This document shows, piece by piece, positions 1-6,623 of a DNA stretch of 16,804 nucleotides (its first letter is position 1; each line of letters starts with the position of its first letter). Location: NCBI GenBank assembly GCA_964413365.1, contig CAYPRM010000028.1, positions 1 through 16,804 on the forward strand. The letters run 5' to 3'. The notes beneath the pieces were generated by a model that was not told the DNA's origin, made no database searches, and worked only from the letters and a program-made list of their open reading frames with translations. The stretch is from RGIG4608 sp964413365. GTDB lineage: Bacteria > Bacillota > Clostridia > Oscillospirales > CAG-272. Both the position numbers and the translations under genes were made by a program.

Positions 1-45
1 TTGGGGTGGTAGAGGCCGCAAGTTCAAGTCTTGTCACTCAGACCA
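1..45 (+). tRNA. tRNA-Pro (GGG), 3' part only
   Basis: Only the 3' half lies in the window. Positions 1-7 form an anticodon loop TTGGGGT (U33, anticodon GGG, G37). Positions 8-12 are the 3' side of the anticodon stem and 13-17 the variable loop. The T arm is 18-34, with stem GCAAG/CTTGT around loop TTCAAGT. Positions 35-41 are the 3' acceptor strand, A42 is the discriminator base and CCA is encoded at 43-45. The acceptor would begin with C1 paired to G72, which is typical of bacterial proline tRNAs. The 5' half lies outside the window, so the isotype rests on the anticodon loop and the 3' acceptor end. Confidence 0.85.
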
Positions 46-86
46 GAAAAAGCAGAATAGACCTTGTGTCTGTTCTGCTTTTTCTC
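46..86 (+). terminator. Long hairpin terminator after tRNA-Pro
   Basis: An almost perfect 16-17 bp stem pairs 46-62 with 68-84 around a 5-nt loop, with one G-T wobble at 58/72. The right arm ends in a run of T. It starts directly after the CCA of the tRNA, so it is probably the tRNA transcript terminator. Confidence 0.85.
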
Positions 87-114
87 ATTTTAATGCAAAA
101 TTTTGAAGTTGCGT

Positions 115-195
115 CCGAGCCACGCCCTGTGCCGAAGGCACAGAGGGGTGTCGGGGTTCCCCAAAGCGAGCCGTGCGAGCTTTGGGGGTTCTCGG
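115..195. other. Structured palindromic element, three-way-junction-like
   Basis: Two consecutive hairpins are enclosed by a short closing stem. CCGAG (115-119) pairs with CTCGG (191-195). Hairpin 1 spans 121-150: CTGTGCC, loop GAA, GGCACAG, extended by CC/GG and CAC/GTG with one bulge and one mismatch. Hairpin 2 spans 159-187: CCCCAAAGC, an 11-nt loop, GCTTTGGGG, a perfect 9-bp stem. The element is GC-rich compared with its surroundings. It lies between two copies of the tRNA-Pro 3' end. It resembles a REP/MITE-like intergenic repeat or a small structured RNA, but no second copy is present in this window to prove it is dispersed. Confidence 0.55.
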
Positions 196-201
196 TAGTG
201 T

Positions 202-232
202 GCCGCAAGTTCAAGTCTTGTCACTCAGACCA
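202..232 (+). repeat. Second copy of the tRNA-Pro 3' end (31-bp direct repeat)
   Basis: This 31-bp stretch is identical to positions 15-45: variable-loop end, T arm, 3' acceptor strand and CCA. The copies start 187 bp apart. No acceptor 5' strand or D/anticodon arms can be seen upstream of it, so it is a tRNA fragment rather than a second tRNA gene. Such copies are the usual att-site footprint of integration into a tRNA 3' end. A local duplication is the alternative. A short GGTAG match at 194-198 also mirrors positions 8-12, with an indel in between. Confidence 0.75.
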
Positions 233-288
233 AATAAGCACTGCAATTATGATACGAAACGGTATCGTAAAAGCGGTGCTTATTTTTT
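233..288 (+). terminator. Hairpin terminator after the tRNA 3'-end copy
   Basis: The outer stem 233-244 pairs with 273-284, with one G-T wobble. An inner stem GATAC/GTATC (251-255/262-266) is separated from it by a small internal loop. The structure ends in TTTTTT at 283-288. Like the first terminator, it directly follows CCA. It may be the ancestral terminator of the tRNA gene, displaced by the inserted or duplicated segment. Confidence 0.75.
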
Positions 289-293
289 ATCTC

Positions 294-318
294 AAAGCCT
301 TGATTTATAAGGCTTTTT
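294..318 (+). terminator. Short hairpin with T-run
   Basis: AAAGCCTT (294-301) pairs perfectly with AAGGCTTT (309-316) around a 7-nt loop and is followed by further T residues. It is a plausible third terminator in tandem. Confidence 0.55.
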
Positions 319-472
319 CTTGTTTTTAGGGATAGGGATAAGTTTAGGCATCTCTTTACTGCGCCTTCCCAGGCGTGTTTTTTAGGGGCATATACCGTGC
401 TATTCCCTACTCATATTCATTCTTACACGAAACCCAAAAGTTAAGTGTAGACATTGCACCGCATATTAAAAG
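319..472. other. Intergenic stretch without a recognisable gene
   Basis: There is no convincing coding frame or RNA gene here. The only structure noted is a weak hairpin, CGCCT (362-366) with AGGCG (371-375), followed by a T-rich stretch, which may be a minor plus-strand terminator. Confidence 0.5.
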
Positions 473-512
473 AGCTTCCGAAGTCAGTTTTTCGACCTCG
501 GAAGCTTTTTTT
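473..512. terminator. Bidirectional hairpin terminator
   Basis: AGCTTCCGA (473-481) pairs with TCGGAAGCT (498-506). After one mismatch, GTC/GAC (483-485/494-496) extends the stem, leaving an 8-nt loop. Plus-strand T residues follow at 506-512. On the minus strand a shorter CTTTTAAT stretch follows. It separates the tRNA scar from the minus-strand genes and would stop transcription arriving from the right. Confidence 0.75.
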
Positions 513-513
513 G

Positions 514-822
514 TTAAATATCCGCTACTATGTATTGGCTGATATCTATTTTCTTAAGTTGCGGTTTAGAAAGCAAAAGAGTCGCTTGGCCGTTTTTATA
601 TTTATGAATAACTATGTGATAGTGTCGGATATTACCATCGTCGTCAGTAGAATTATTGAAATTGTCTTTATAACTATCAAGTAGAGTTCTAGGCAAATTC
701 AATATAAAGGTCGTTTTGCTACGACATACTAACACGCAGTATTGCTCCGCACAGTCTTCTATCAAATCAAGGTTGCTGTAGTTCTTTAGCGTGCGTGGAG
801 ATAGGAGCTCTGTCAATTGCAA
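514..822 (-). pseudogene. Unrecognised C-terminal gene fragment
   Basis: This is an open frame of about 102 codons entered by TTG at 822, with no ribosome site. An in-frame stop lies just upstream at 826-828. It overlaps the end of the DUF262 remnant in a different frame. The product has an internal hydrophobic stretch (CVLVCRSKTTFILNLPRTLL) and a lysine-rich C terminus, and I do not recognise it. Its ending directly before the 473-512 terminator suggests it is the true 3' end of an older gene whose 5' part was lost or frameshifted. It could also be a chance frame. Confidence 0.35.
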
Positions 823-1257
823 AGACTATCATGGCGTATTCCAGCATTTCCTTAAACAAAACATCCGTTTTAATTTGTTGTTCTTCCACCCAGTCAACAA
901 AGCTTCTGTAAACTCCGTTTTTAGGCACCAATGTAAATGTTTTGATAGCAAGATACATACGGAAAAACATTTCAAGATCTTTAGAATCGGTAGAAATGTT
1001 ATCCTCTAATTTTCTCCAGTATTGGCTATAAAACTTATCTTGCGTGTCACTATCCAAATTCATTAGGAGGAAATTTCTTATCAAGTCGGCAGCTGTTAAT
1101 TTCACGCCTGTCGCATTAATACTTTCAAAGATTTTTTGAGCGTTATCTTCCTCGGAAATCGGAACGCACACAACATATAGTTTATCAAGTGCTAGCAAAA
1201 CGTCATTTGCTGTGTAGCCTTTTGAAATAAGCCCCTCTAAGAAATTCTTGATATATA
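767..1257 (-). pseudogene. DUF262 (GmrSD-like) protein remnant
   Basis: Read on the minus strand from about 1257, the frame contains a characteristic DUF262 core, with the motifs EEDNAQKIFESINATG and LTAADLIRNFLLMN. DUF262 is the nucleotide-hydrolysing domain of GmrS/GmrD-type modification-dependent restriction proteins and relatives. The N-terminal part, with the DGQQR-type motif and the rest of the catalytic core, is missing. The frame opens directly after an in-frame stop at 1258-1260, has no ribosome site, and ends early at 767. The 5' junction lies inside the last codons of the neighbouring gene (1237-1677), which suggests a deletion or recombination joined the two. This is a decayed defence gene, not a working one. 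Confidence 0.75.
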
Positions 1258-1677
1258 GTCAAAATCTGCTTCTAACTTCATAAACTCCTTCGACAGACAA
1301 TTATATACCGGGAACATAATCGTATAGATGAAAGCCGCTACTCTACCGGAAACATTATCCGCCATAAAGTAGTGATGAAGCTTGCTGGGGTAAACATAAT
1401 GGTTCCTAACGTACATTCCATAACCAAAATGATAGTCACCAATTTCACCTTGGCGCTGTACGATGCCAACTTCTTCGTCGGTAAAATTATGTACGCAATC
1501 GAGCGCGATATCAAATGCCCACTTGTCATCATCCTTCAAAAAGTAATTCTTTACAATGTGAGCGTACAGTTCCTTGGCGGCATCGTGTTCTTCTCCGTCA
1601 ATCACTCGGATAACTTCACAATCGCAATCATACTCATAGTACGATCTATACGCCATAAGCTTATTGAATTCTTTCAT
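1237..1677 (-). CDS. Small protein of unknown function, DUF6794-like motif
   Basis: The product is 146 residues. The ATG at 1677 is preceded by a strong ribosome site (AAGGGAGGGG, about 7 nt upstream). It follows the alpha-CTD gene by 15 nt and is the third gene of the Lrp operon. No signal peptide or membrane segment is seen. The middle contains an aromatic motif, DYHFGYGMYVRNHYV, after an acidic helix (HNFTDEEVG). From memory this recalls the HFGxGxxIRN motif of DUF6794-type hypothetical proteins, but I cannot confirm family membership. The last codons (DFDYISRIS) coincide with the point where the DUF262 remnant begins in another frame, so the native C terminus may have been replaced. The role is unknown. 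Confidence 0.7.
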   Translation of the reverse strand: MKEFNKLMAYRSYYEYDCDCEVIRVIDGEEHDAAKELYAHIVKNYFLKDDDKWAFDIALDCVHNFTDEEVGIVQRQGEIGDYHFGYGMYVRNHYVYPSKLHHYFMADNVSGRVAAFIYTIMFPVYNCLSKEFMKLEADFDYISRIS

Positions 1678-1692
1678 ATACGCCCCTCCCTT

Positions 1693-2067
1693 TTATTTTA
1701 CTCCGTTTCTTTCAAGAACATCGTAAAAGAAACGTTTCTTTTCTACATCGGTTAATTTGCTATATCCAAGGGCAAGGAGCTTGGTTTGAATCTCAACATA
1801 ACTCTTTTTGCCAAGATTGCGGACTTTGGGTAAGCGCTCGTCCTCAATTGCATCTACCACCTCACCGACCTGCATAAGCCCGGTTCGTTTTAAGGCGTTA
1901 CTGGAGCGCACCGAAAAATCAATGTCATCCACGCTGGAATCAAGGGTTTTACGGCTAAACGGAATGCTAACCTTTACGCTCTTACCAAAGACCGAGTACA
2001 AGGTGGCGATAAGTCCGTTCTGTTCTGCTGATGCAACCAGTTCATTTACTACAGTTTCTTTAATCAT
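1693..2067 (-). CDS. Orphan RNA polymerase alpha C-terminal-domain protein
   Basis: The product is 124 residues. The start is placed at ATG 2067 because AAAGGAG lies 6 nt upstream; an upstream ATG at 2115 lies inside the preceding gene and lacks a good site. Residues 44-104 match the alpha-CTD of RNA polymerase (VRSSNALKR, then KVRNLGKKSYVEI), while the N-terminal assembly domain is absent. Residues matching the E. coli DNA-contact set are kept: R54 (R265), N57 (N268), G86, K88 and S89 (G296, K298, S299). This suggests it still binds the minor groove of AT-rich DNA. Residues 1-40 and the charged C-terminal tail (105-124) are family-specific. It starts 11 nt after the Lrp gene, so the two are probably co-expressed. 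A role as a transcription accessory factor is inferred. Confidence 0.82.
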   Translation of the reverse strand: MIKETVVNELVASAEQNGLIATLYSVFGKSVKVSIPFSRKTLDSSVDDIDFSVRSSNALKRTGLMQVGEVVDAIEDERLPKVRNLGKKSYVEIQTKLLALGYSKLTDVEKKRFFYDVLERNGVK

Positions 2068-2078
2068 TACATGCTCCT

Positions 2079-2534
2079 TTATGTAGGCAGCACACTTCCT
2101 TTCTTGATTTCCCAAACCATTTGAGTCGAAAAACTTAATAGCCCCTCATATTTATTGCGTACTCTCCAGGCGAAGTTATTCATATCTGCCATGCTGTCAG
2201 CTACACAGATGGCGTAAAGAATGTTATCGCCGGACATTTTGCAAAGTGTTACAACACAGGCTTCTTGCTCAAGTGCGTCAGAAATCAAATCATAGGAATC
2301 TGCCCTGGTTTTAATAACGGCAACAAAGGTCATCATCTTAGGTGCTTCCATTGGATTTACGTCCGCATGATACCCCTTAATAATCCCTTGCTCCTCAAGA
2401 GCCGCTACGCGCTTTTTGACCGCAACTCTTGAAATACCGACCTGTTCTCCAATTTCGGAGTATGTCAGCCTTGCGTCTGCAATGAGAAGATTGATTATTT
2501 GGTTGTCAATTTCATCAAGACCGTTGATGTGCAT
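2079..2534 (-). CDS. Lrp/AsnC-family transcriptional regulator
   Basis: The product is 151 residues, the usual size of the family. Residues 7-58 form the AsnC-type winged HTH (DEIDNQIINLL, LTYSEIGEQVGISRVAVKKRV, GIIKGYHADVN). Residues 65-145 fit the RAM/ligand-binding domain (VAVIKTRAD, VVTLCKMSGDNILYAICVAD). Lrp proteins are cytosolic, oligomeric DNA-binding regulators that commonly sense amino acids; the ligand here is unknown. The start ATG at 2534 has GAGGT about 6 nt upstream, and a strong promoter lies 50-78 nt upstream. It is the first gene of a three-gene operon with the alpha-CTD protein and the small unknown protein. Autoregulation is common in the family but is not shown by the sequence. 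Confidence 0.93.
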   Translation of the reverse strand: MHINGLDEIDNQIINLLIADARLTYSEIGEQVGISRVAVKKRVAALEEQGIIKGYHADVNPMEAPKMMTFVAVIKTRADSYDLISDALEQEACVVTLCKMSGDNILYAICVADSMADMNNFAWRVRNKYEGLLSFSTQMVWEIKKGSVLPT

Positions 2535-2583
2535 ATGTTACCTCTTTCCGGAGCGGCGCATGCTTTCCGCTCTCGATGTATTT

Positions 2584-2612
2584 ATTATACCACATTTTTG
2601 AATAAATTTCAA
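2584..2612 (-). promoter_or_regulatory. Sigma-A-type promoter of the Lrp operon
   Basis: Read on the minus strand, -35 TTGAAA (2607-2612) and -10 TATAAT (2584-2589) are separated by exactly 17 bp. The transcript would start near 2577, about 43 nt before the Lrp start codon. No terminator is seen between the upstream gene end (2675) and this promoter, so readthrough from that gene is possible. Confidence 0.85.
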
Positions 2613-2674
2613 TAGGTTAACTTTCGTATCGTAACTGTAATGTTTCATTGTGCAACCACTATCAATCTATTCAA

Positions 2675-4414
2675 TTACTCTCTGCTTTGACCGCAAGCTG
2701 CCCCCAGAAGGCGCTTGGCGTTGCCGTGAAGAATTTCGAGGGCATACTCCTTATCCGTATTCTCCAAGATGTATTTTACCCCTGCATCGACTTTAGGCGC
2801 ACGGTAATCGATTCTATGCCCATCCGAACCTATAAAGTGAACGTACCTATTTCTCAAAAGTTCACGAGCATACTGCTTGAGACAATCGTCTGTTTCGTCT
2901 GAAAAGCTATAAGCGTTGACCTGGATGAGCGCCCCACACTGTACGAGGGTACCTACCATAGGTCCCGTAATATTAAAGTTGCGCTCCATATGTGCGATGA
3001 TGGGATGATAACCGTGTTCCTGGAGTGTCTTGATAATTTTCAATGCCTCACTCGGTTTTGTATCACGGTAAAGCTCGGTAAGCACATACTTGCTATCACC
3101 CAGCGTGGCAAAGATCCCCTCGGCAAGTCCGTAAAGGATGTCATCCATATATTCAGCTGCACACAGAACCTCGCATCCCTTATGCAAACGAATATTCAAT
3201 CCTGCATCAATAACCGCATCTCTCAAATCCTCAAAGGATTCTTCGTATTGCTCACCATCTTCGGGGGTGTAGCCGTTGTGTGTAGTACAGAACACATCCG
3301 TCACTCCTTGTTGGGCAGCAAGCGTTAGCATTTTAAGCGATTCATTCTCACTACGAGAGCCATCGTCAAGATCCGGTACTACGTGCATATGAAGGTCAAC
3401 AATTGGATACTCACACTTTTCGGGCAAAGGTTCCGGTGTATACCAAGCGGCAGCCGTCCTCTCGCACATTGCCTCAATATAATCCTTTTTTATAAGAGTA
3501 TCCTTCCACTCTGTCGGAATACCATCATAACCATACAAAGCACCTGCAAGTCCACCTGCGATGGCGGCAACGGTATCGGTGTCCTCACCAAGATTAACCG
3601 CTTTTAGAACACAGTCACGATAGTTATCCGTTGTGAGAACGCACCACACAGCTGCTTCAAGCGTATCCACTACGTAACCGCTACTCTTAATCTCATCAAT
3701 AGTCAGCTTGTCGAAATTATCATCGAAGAGCCTATCATAATGATGATACTCGGGACTTTCAAAGTATCTGCACTTCGCCTCGTCCAACGCAAACATGATA
3801 ACGTCTTTTCTCGGTAAACCTAAAAGATTAAATAAAATAAGGGTATAGATTTTGCACGCCAGTTTGGAGCGCTCGTGGGCATGTGTTAATGCCGATGCCC
3901 TCTCAATTATCTCCTCAAAGTCGGGACGGAGCTTTCTGTCATACCAGGTCATCAACGCAAACGGATGAATACGCATCAAAGATCCATTGCCATTGGAGTA
4001 TTCTCCATTCTGACCGAATTCGGTAATATCCATACCGGGCGGCAACAGAAAACCGTATTCCTGCGAATAGCAAGTGCCCACAAAATTAAGTATCGATCTC
4101 AAACAAGTGCGTCCAACATCAAAGCTCTCTCCGGTGGGAGTGTATTTACCCGCTTCGAGCCACTTCGCAAAGTTTACCATGATATCAATATAGTCAAGCT
4201 CACCGCTTGCCAGGCTATCCAATGCCGCCAGAGACATACTGGTATCATCTGACCACGCTCCCGCCGGAACAGGATATGTACCGTAGCCCACCATATCTGT
4301 TATAGGCTTATCGACGAGCTCGTTACGTTCGCAAAACTCAACGGGTACACCGAGTGCATCGCCGATTGCGTGACCTATAACCACCGCTTTGATTTTATTC
4401 TTCATTTCTTCCAT
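2675..4414 (-). CDS. ADP-ribosylglycohydrolase (DraG/ARH) fused to PHP phosphoesterase
   Basis: The product is 579 residues in two enzymatic halves. Residues 5-325 are an ADP-ribosylglycohydrolase of the DraG/ARH type, which removes ADP-ribose from substrates using a two-metal centre. The metal motifs are intact: SDDT at 55-58 and GEDTDT at 276-281, with GHAIGDALGVP near the N terminus and an NGSLMR motif at 143-148. Residues 337-570 are a PHP domain of the CpsB/YwqE type with candidate metal ligands H342, H344, H379, E415, H475, D531 and H533. CpsB relatives are Mn-dependent tyrosine phosphatases; other PHP proteins act on small phosphoesters. ATG 4414 has a GGTGGTGA site that overlaps the stop of the upstream small gene, suggesting translational coupling. 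Both halves look catalytically competent. The fusion suggests sequential action on one ADP-ribosylated, phosphorylated substrate, which is inference. Confidence 0.9.
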   Translation of the reverse strand: MEEMKNKIKAVVIGHAIGDALGVPVEFCERNELVDKPITDMVGYGTYPVPAGAWSDDTSMSLAALDSLASGELDYIDIMVNFAKWLEAGKYTPTGESFDVGRTCLRSILNFVGTCYSQEYGFLLPPGMDITEFGQNGEYSNGNGSLMRIHPFALMTWYDRKLRPDFEEIIERASALTHAHERSKLACKIYTLILFNLLGLPRKDVIMFALDEAKCRYFESPEYHHYDRLFDDNFDKLTIDEIKSSGYVVDTLEAAVWCVLTTDNYRDCVLKAVNLGEDTDTVAAIAGGLAGALYGYDGIPTEWKDTLIKKDYIEAMCERTAAAWYTPEPLPEKCEYPIVDLHMHVVPDLDDGSRSENESLKMLTLAAQQGVTDVFCTTHNGYTPEDGEQYEESFEDLRDAVIDAGLNIRLHKGCEVLCAAEYMDDILYGLAEGIFATLGDSKYVLTELYRDTKPSEALKIIKTLQEHGYHPIIAHMERNFNITGPMVGTLVQCGALIQVNAYSFSDETDDCLKQYARELLRNRYVHFIGSDGHRIDYRAPKVDAGVKYILENTDKEYALEILHGNAKRLLGAACGQSRE

Positions 4415-4418
4415 ATAA

Positions 4419-4622
4419 TCACCACCATCTCTTAGGGCAAATCCACGCTATAAACAAAACCGCTGCAACGAACAATACCTGCAAGATTTGATAAAGCGCG
4501 ACCAGTAAAAATGCGCCTCCTATGATAACACCACTCCAAAGCAGAATTTTCTTCAGCACATTCCAAAATTTTGATTTTTCTACCGACTTGGTTTTATTTT
4601 CGTTGATGTTTACAGCATTCAT
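4419..4622 (-). CDS. Small membrane protein
   Basis: The product is 67 residues. The N-terminal 27 residues are polar and basic. Residues from about 26 to 62 are strongly hydrophobic (ILLWSGVIIGGAFLLVALYQ, then VLFVAAVLFIAWI) and would form one or two membrane segments with a short cytoplasmic tail ending KRWW. ATG 4622 has AGAGGA/AGGAG just upstream. The gene ends 4 nt before the ADP-ribosylhydrolase-PHP start codon, so the two form an operon and this protein may tether or accompany the enzyme at the membrane. I do not recognise a family. Confidence 0.65.
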   Translation of the reverse strand: MNAVNINENKTKSVEKSKFWNVLKKILLWSGVIIGGAFLLVALYQILQVLFVAAVLFIAWICPKRWW

Positions 4623-4654
4623 TCTCCTATCCTCTTTCTCAATTATTACGATAC

Positions 4655-4683
4655 ATTATAGCACACTTAATTTTTCGCATGAA
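4655..4683 (-). promoter_or_regulatory. Promoter of the small membrane protein / ARH-PHP operon
   Basis: On the minus strand an extended -10, TGCTATAAT (TATAAT at 4655-4660), lies about 33 nt upstream of the start codon. The -35 is weak (TTCATG, 4678-4683) at 17-bp spacing. The TGn extension compensates for poor -35 elements in sigma-A promoters. Confidence 0.7.
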
Positions 4684-4738
4684 TTTTTCGTTGTCACCAC
4701 AATAATACCACTTTCGATGTCCAATAAACCGTACTGGT

Positions 4739-4829
4739 TATTATAACACATTTCGATTAGGCTGAAAAAATGATGTTTTTTTGCAAGCCATTCGCAAAAT
4801 TCAATCGTTTTTCGTCCTGTGTTATAATA
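4739..4829. repeat. 12-bp inverted repeat with outward -10-like boxes
   Basis: TATTATAACACA at 4739-4750 (read with its flanking bases) is mirrored by the complementary 12 bp at 4818-4829, with 67 bp between them. Each arm contains TATAAT reading outward. The left copy would fire toward the small membrane protein gene, the right copy antisense into the vWA gene. A smaller TTGC/GCAA inverted repeat lies between them. It may be a pair of regulator sites, a bidirectional promoter pair or a tiny mobile-element relic. Chance cannot be excluded in AT-rich DNA. Confidence 0.4.
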
Positions 4830-4834
4830 TAGGG

Positions 4835-5476
4835 TTAGTTGTTTTCACCGTCTTCTTCGAGATACTTTTCAAGATCCATTGTGTCGGCACAGCAAGTTCT
4901 TACCGTAGTAATAGCTTCGCTCATAGCGTAATAGCTTCTGCCGACCCCCTCTTTAGTCTGGCGGTAGTTTGCAGCTCGTTCTCTTCGGATACCGATGTTT
5001 TCTGCCGTTTCCACAGCGTCGATGTTTGCTGCAAGAAAGATGAACTCCCAGCCGTATTTTTCGGTCTGGCGCTGAATCTTGCGCTTGATGTCTGCACTGC
5101 AATAATGATGGCTTGCATTCTCCATTCCATCGGTGGTAATCACGAAGATGGTATGCTCCGGCACATCCTCGGGGCGAGCGTACTTGTGAACGTTACCTAT
5201 GTGATGGATGGCGCCGCCGATTGCATCCAAGAGAGCCGTGCATCCGCGCACCTGATAGTCCTTGCGAGTCATCAACTTCACTTCATTAATATCTACGCGG
5301 TCGTGAAGAACCTCGCTGTAGTTGTCGAAAAGCACCGTGGAAACATAGACCTTACCTTCCTGTTCTCTCTGCTTCTCGATAGTAGAATTAAAGCCACCGA
5401 TTGTGTCAGCCTCAAAGCCGGACATGGAGCCGCTTCTGTCAAGGATAAATACGAGTTCTGTAATGTTGTTTTTCAT
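4835..5476 (-). CDS. Stand-alone von Willebrand factor A (vWA) domain protein
   Basis: The product is 213 residues and is almost entirely a vWA domain. The metal-ion-dependent adhesion site is complete: DRSGS at 13-17 (D13, S15, S17), T80 in GCTALLDA, and D116 in TTDGMEN. There is no signal peptide or membrane anchor, so it is probably cytosolic and acts as a divalent-metal-dependent protein-protein adaptor. Related bacterial vWA proteins are found near tellurite-type stress genes, AAA ATPases and macrodomain genes. ATG 5476 has an excellent AAGGGAGGT site 8 nt upstream. The gene lies 84 nt downstream of the macro-HTH gene in the same direction with no clear terminator between them, but it also has its own promoter. 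Its partner is unknown. Confidence 0.9.
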   Translation of the reverse strand: MKNNITELVFILDRSGSMSGFEADTIGGFNSTIEKQREQEGKVYVSTVLFDNYSEVLHDRVDINEVKLMTRKDYQVRGCTALLDAIGGAIHHIGNVHKYARPEDVPEHTIFVITTDGMENASHHYCSADIKRKIQRQTEKYGWEFIFLAANIDAVETAENIGIRRERAANYRQTKEGVGRSYYAMSEAITTVRTCCADTMDLEKYLEEDGENN

Positions 5477-5508
5477 AAGAAAATACCTCCCTTTGTTTTT
5501 GTGCCTTC

Positions 5509-5517
5509 ATTATAGCA
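5509..5517 (-). promoter_or_regulatory. Extended -10 promoter of the vWA gene
   Basis: TGCTATAAT on the minus strand (TATAAT at 5509-5514) lies about 33 nt before the vWA start codon. No good -35 is visible at 16-18 bp. The arrangement matches the promoter at 4655-4660 (both have GTGCTATAATG), so the two genes may be expressed similarly. Confidence 0.65.
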
Positions 5518-5560
5518 CTTTCAAAGGAAGGTATGGTCGCTTGAAAAGAGACTTTGAAAA

Positions 5561-6604
5561 TCACATAGAACCTAGTAGGTTTTGGTCAAACTCAAACAGA
5601 GCTTCGTTAATCTCGAAAACATCATAGTTTTCGGTTTGGATGAAGTATCGGATGATTTTATCAAACACCGTGCTTCTCGACAACGTGAAACCTACTGTTG
5701 CCAACAGTGCCTGTGTTTCGTCTAAATCAAGATGTAGCGAAATCGCAAATGCTATCGCAGTCTGTTTTGACGGACGATAATCCTTATTGCTCTTTATTTT
5801 GGAGAAAATACGCTTATCGACATTCGCTTTTTTGTAACACTCAACATCTGTCATTCCGCTACGGTCAATTAACTCAAACAGCATCTCTTGGAAACTTTGG
5901 TCTCTTTGCTTAAGATATTCATGGAGAGTTTTTCCTGCGACAGAGCTGGTTTCCTTTTTACGAGGTGCAATACAGGCATCTGCGCACATCGGAGCTTGTG
6001 GTGGCTGAATGCATTTAGCTGATTCGATTTCATCCGTGTCGAATTCATAAAGGTCGTAAAAGTCCTCATCATGCGCGTCAACATACTCATCGTCGATAAA
6101 TGCCTGGATATCATTGAAGAGTTTTTGACTAAATGAGTAGGAATCTTTATCAAATACACACAGATAAACTGTCAGCTCATGATCGAATAAGAACTCTGTA
6201 ATAGTTTGAATTGCGAACTTCAAGACCTGGTCTTTGGGATAGCAATAAACACCAGAGCTAATCAGCGGAAAGGCAACCGAACGACACTTGTGCTGAACCG
6301 CCAGTTTCAAAGACTCGAGATAGCAAGAACGCAGAATGATGCTTTCTCCTACCAAACCACCGCGCCAAACGGGACCAGAAGTATGTATAACATACTTGCA
6401 CGGTAACTTATATGCCCCGGATATCTTTGCTTGACCCAAACCGAGAGGGGCTAGCTCTCTGCACTCAGCATCGAGGCCCTCTCCTGCTACGGTATGTACG
6501 GCGAGATCTACGCCACTATATCCAACCATTTCCTCGTTGGTGGTGTTGACAATGGCGTCGACACGCATTTTTGTTATATCTTGTCTAATAATTTGTAGTG
6601 GCAT
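5561..6604 (-). CDS. Macrodomain protein with C-terminal HTH-like domain
   Basis: The product is 347 residues. Residues 1-168 are a macrodomain (DAIVNTTNEEM, GVDLAVHTVAG, GAYKLPCKYVIHTSGP, AFPLISSGVYCYP). Such domains bind ADP-ribose and many hydrolyse ADP-ribosyl esters or glycosidic links. The binding-loop asparagines and the LISSGVY loop are present, but the usual glycine-rich GGG loop is altered to YSGVD. Residues 170-225 are an acidic, low-complexity linker. Residues 226-345 form an all-alpha HTH-like domain (SFQEMLFELIDRSG, KIKSNKDYRPSKQTAIAFAI) of the XRE-like type seen after macrodomains in other Firmicutes. ATG 6604 is preceded by AGAGGTGA. It starts 19 nt after the second macrodomain gene and is the last gene of the operon. 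It may link ADP-ribose sensing to DNA binding. Confidence 0.9.
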   Translation of the reverse strand: MPLQIIRQDITKMRVDAIVNTTNEEMVGYSGVDLAVHTVAGEGLDAECRELAPLGLGQAKISGAYKLPCKYVIHTSGPVWRGGLVGESIILRSCYLESLKLAVQHKCRSVAFPLISSGVYCYPKDQVLKFAIQTITEFLFDHELTVYLCVFDKDSYSFSQKLFNDIQAFIDDEYVDAHDEDFYDLYEFDTDEIESAKCIQPPQAPMCADACIAPRKKETSSVAGKTLHEYLKQRDQSFQEMLFELIDRSGMTDVECYKKANVDKRIFSKIKSNKDYRPSKQTAIAFAISLHLDLDETQALLATVGFTLSRSTVFDKIIRYFIQTENYDVFEINEALFEFDQNLLGSM

Positions 6605-6623
6605 CTTTTCTCACCTCTTTTAG

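Noticed and set aside
1372..1755. Plus-strand open frame antisense to the small unknown protein gene
   Set aside because: The minus-strand frame has a strong ribosome site and fits the operon spacing. The plus-strand product shows no domain and spans two minus-strand genes and their junction.
2068..2115. Longer start for the alpha-CTD gene at 2115
   Set aside because: It would overlap the Lrp gene by 37 nt and has no good ribosome site, whereas ATG 2067 has AAAGGAG at proper spacing.
4781..5515. Long plus-strand open frame of 244 codons opposite the vWA gene
   Set aside because: It is the antisense of a clear vWA gene with a complete MIDAS motif and strong ribosome site. The antisense product shows no recognisable domain and has no ribosome site.
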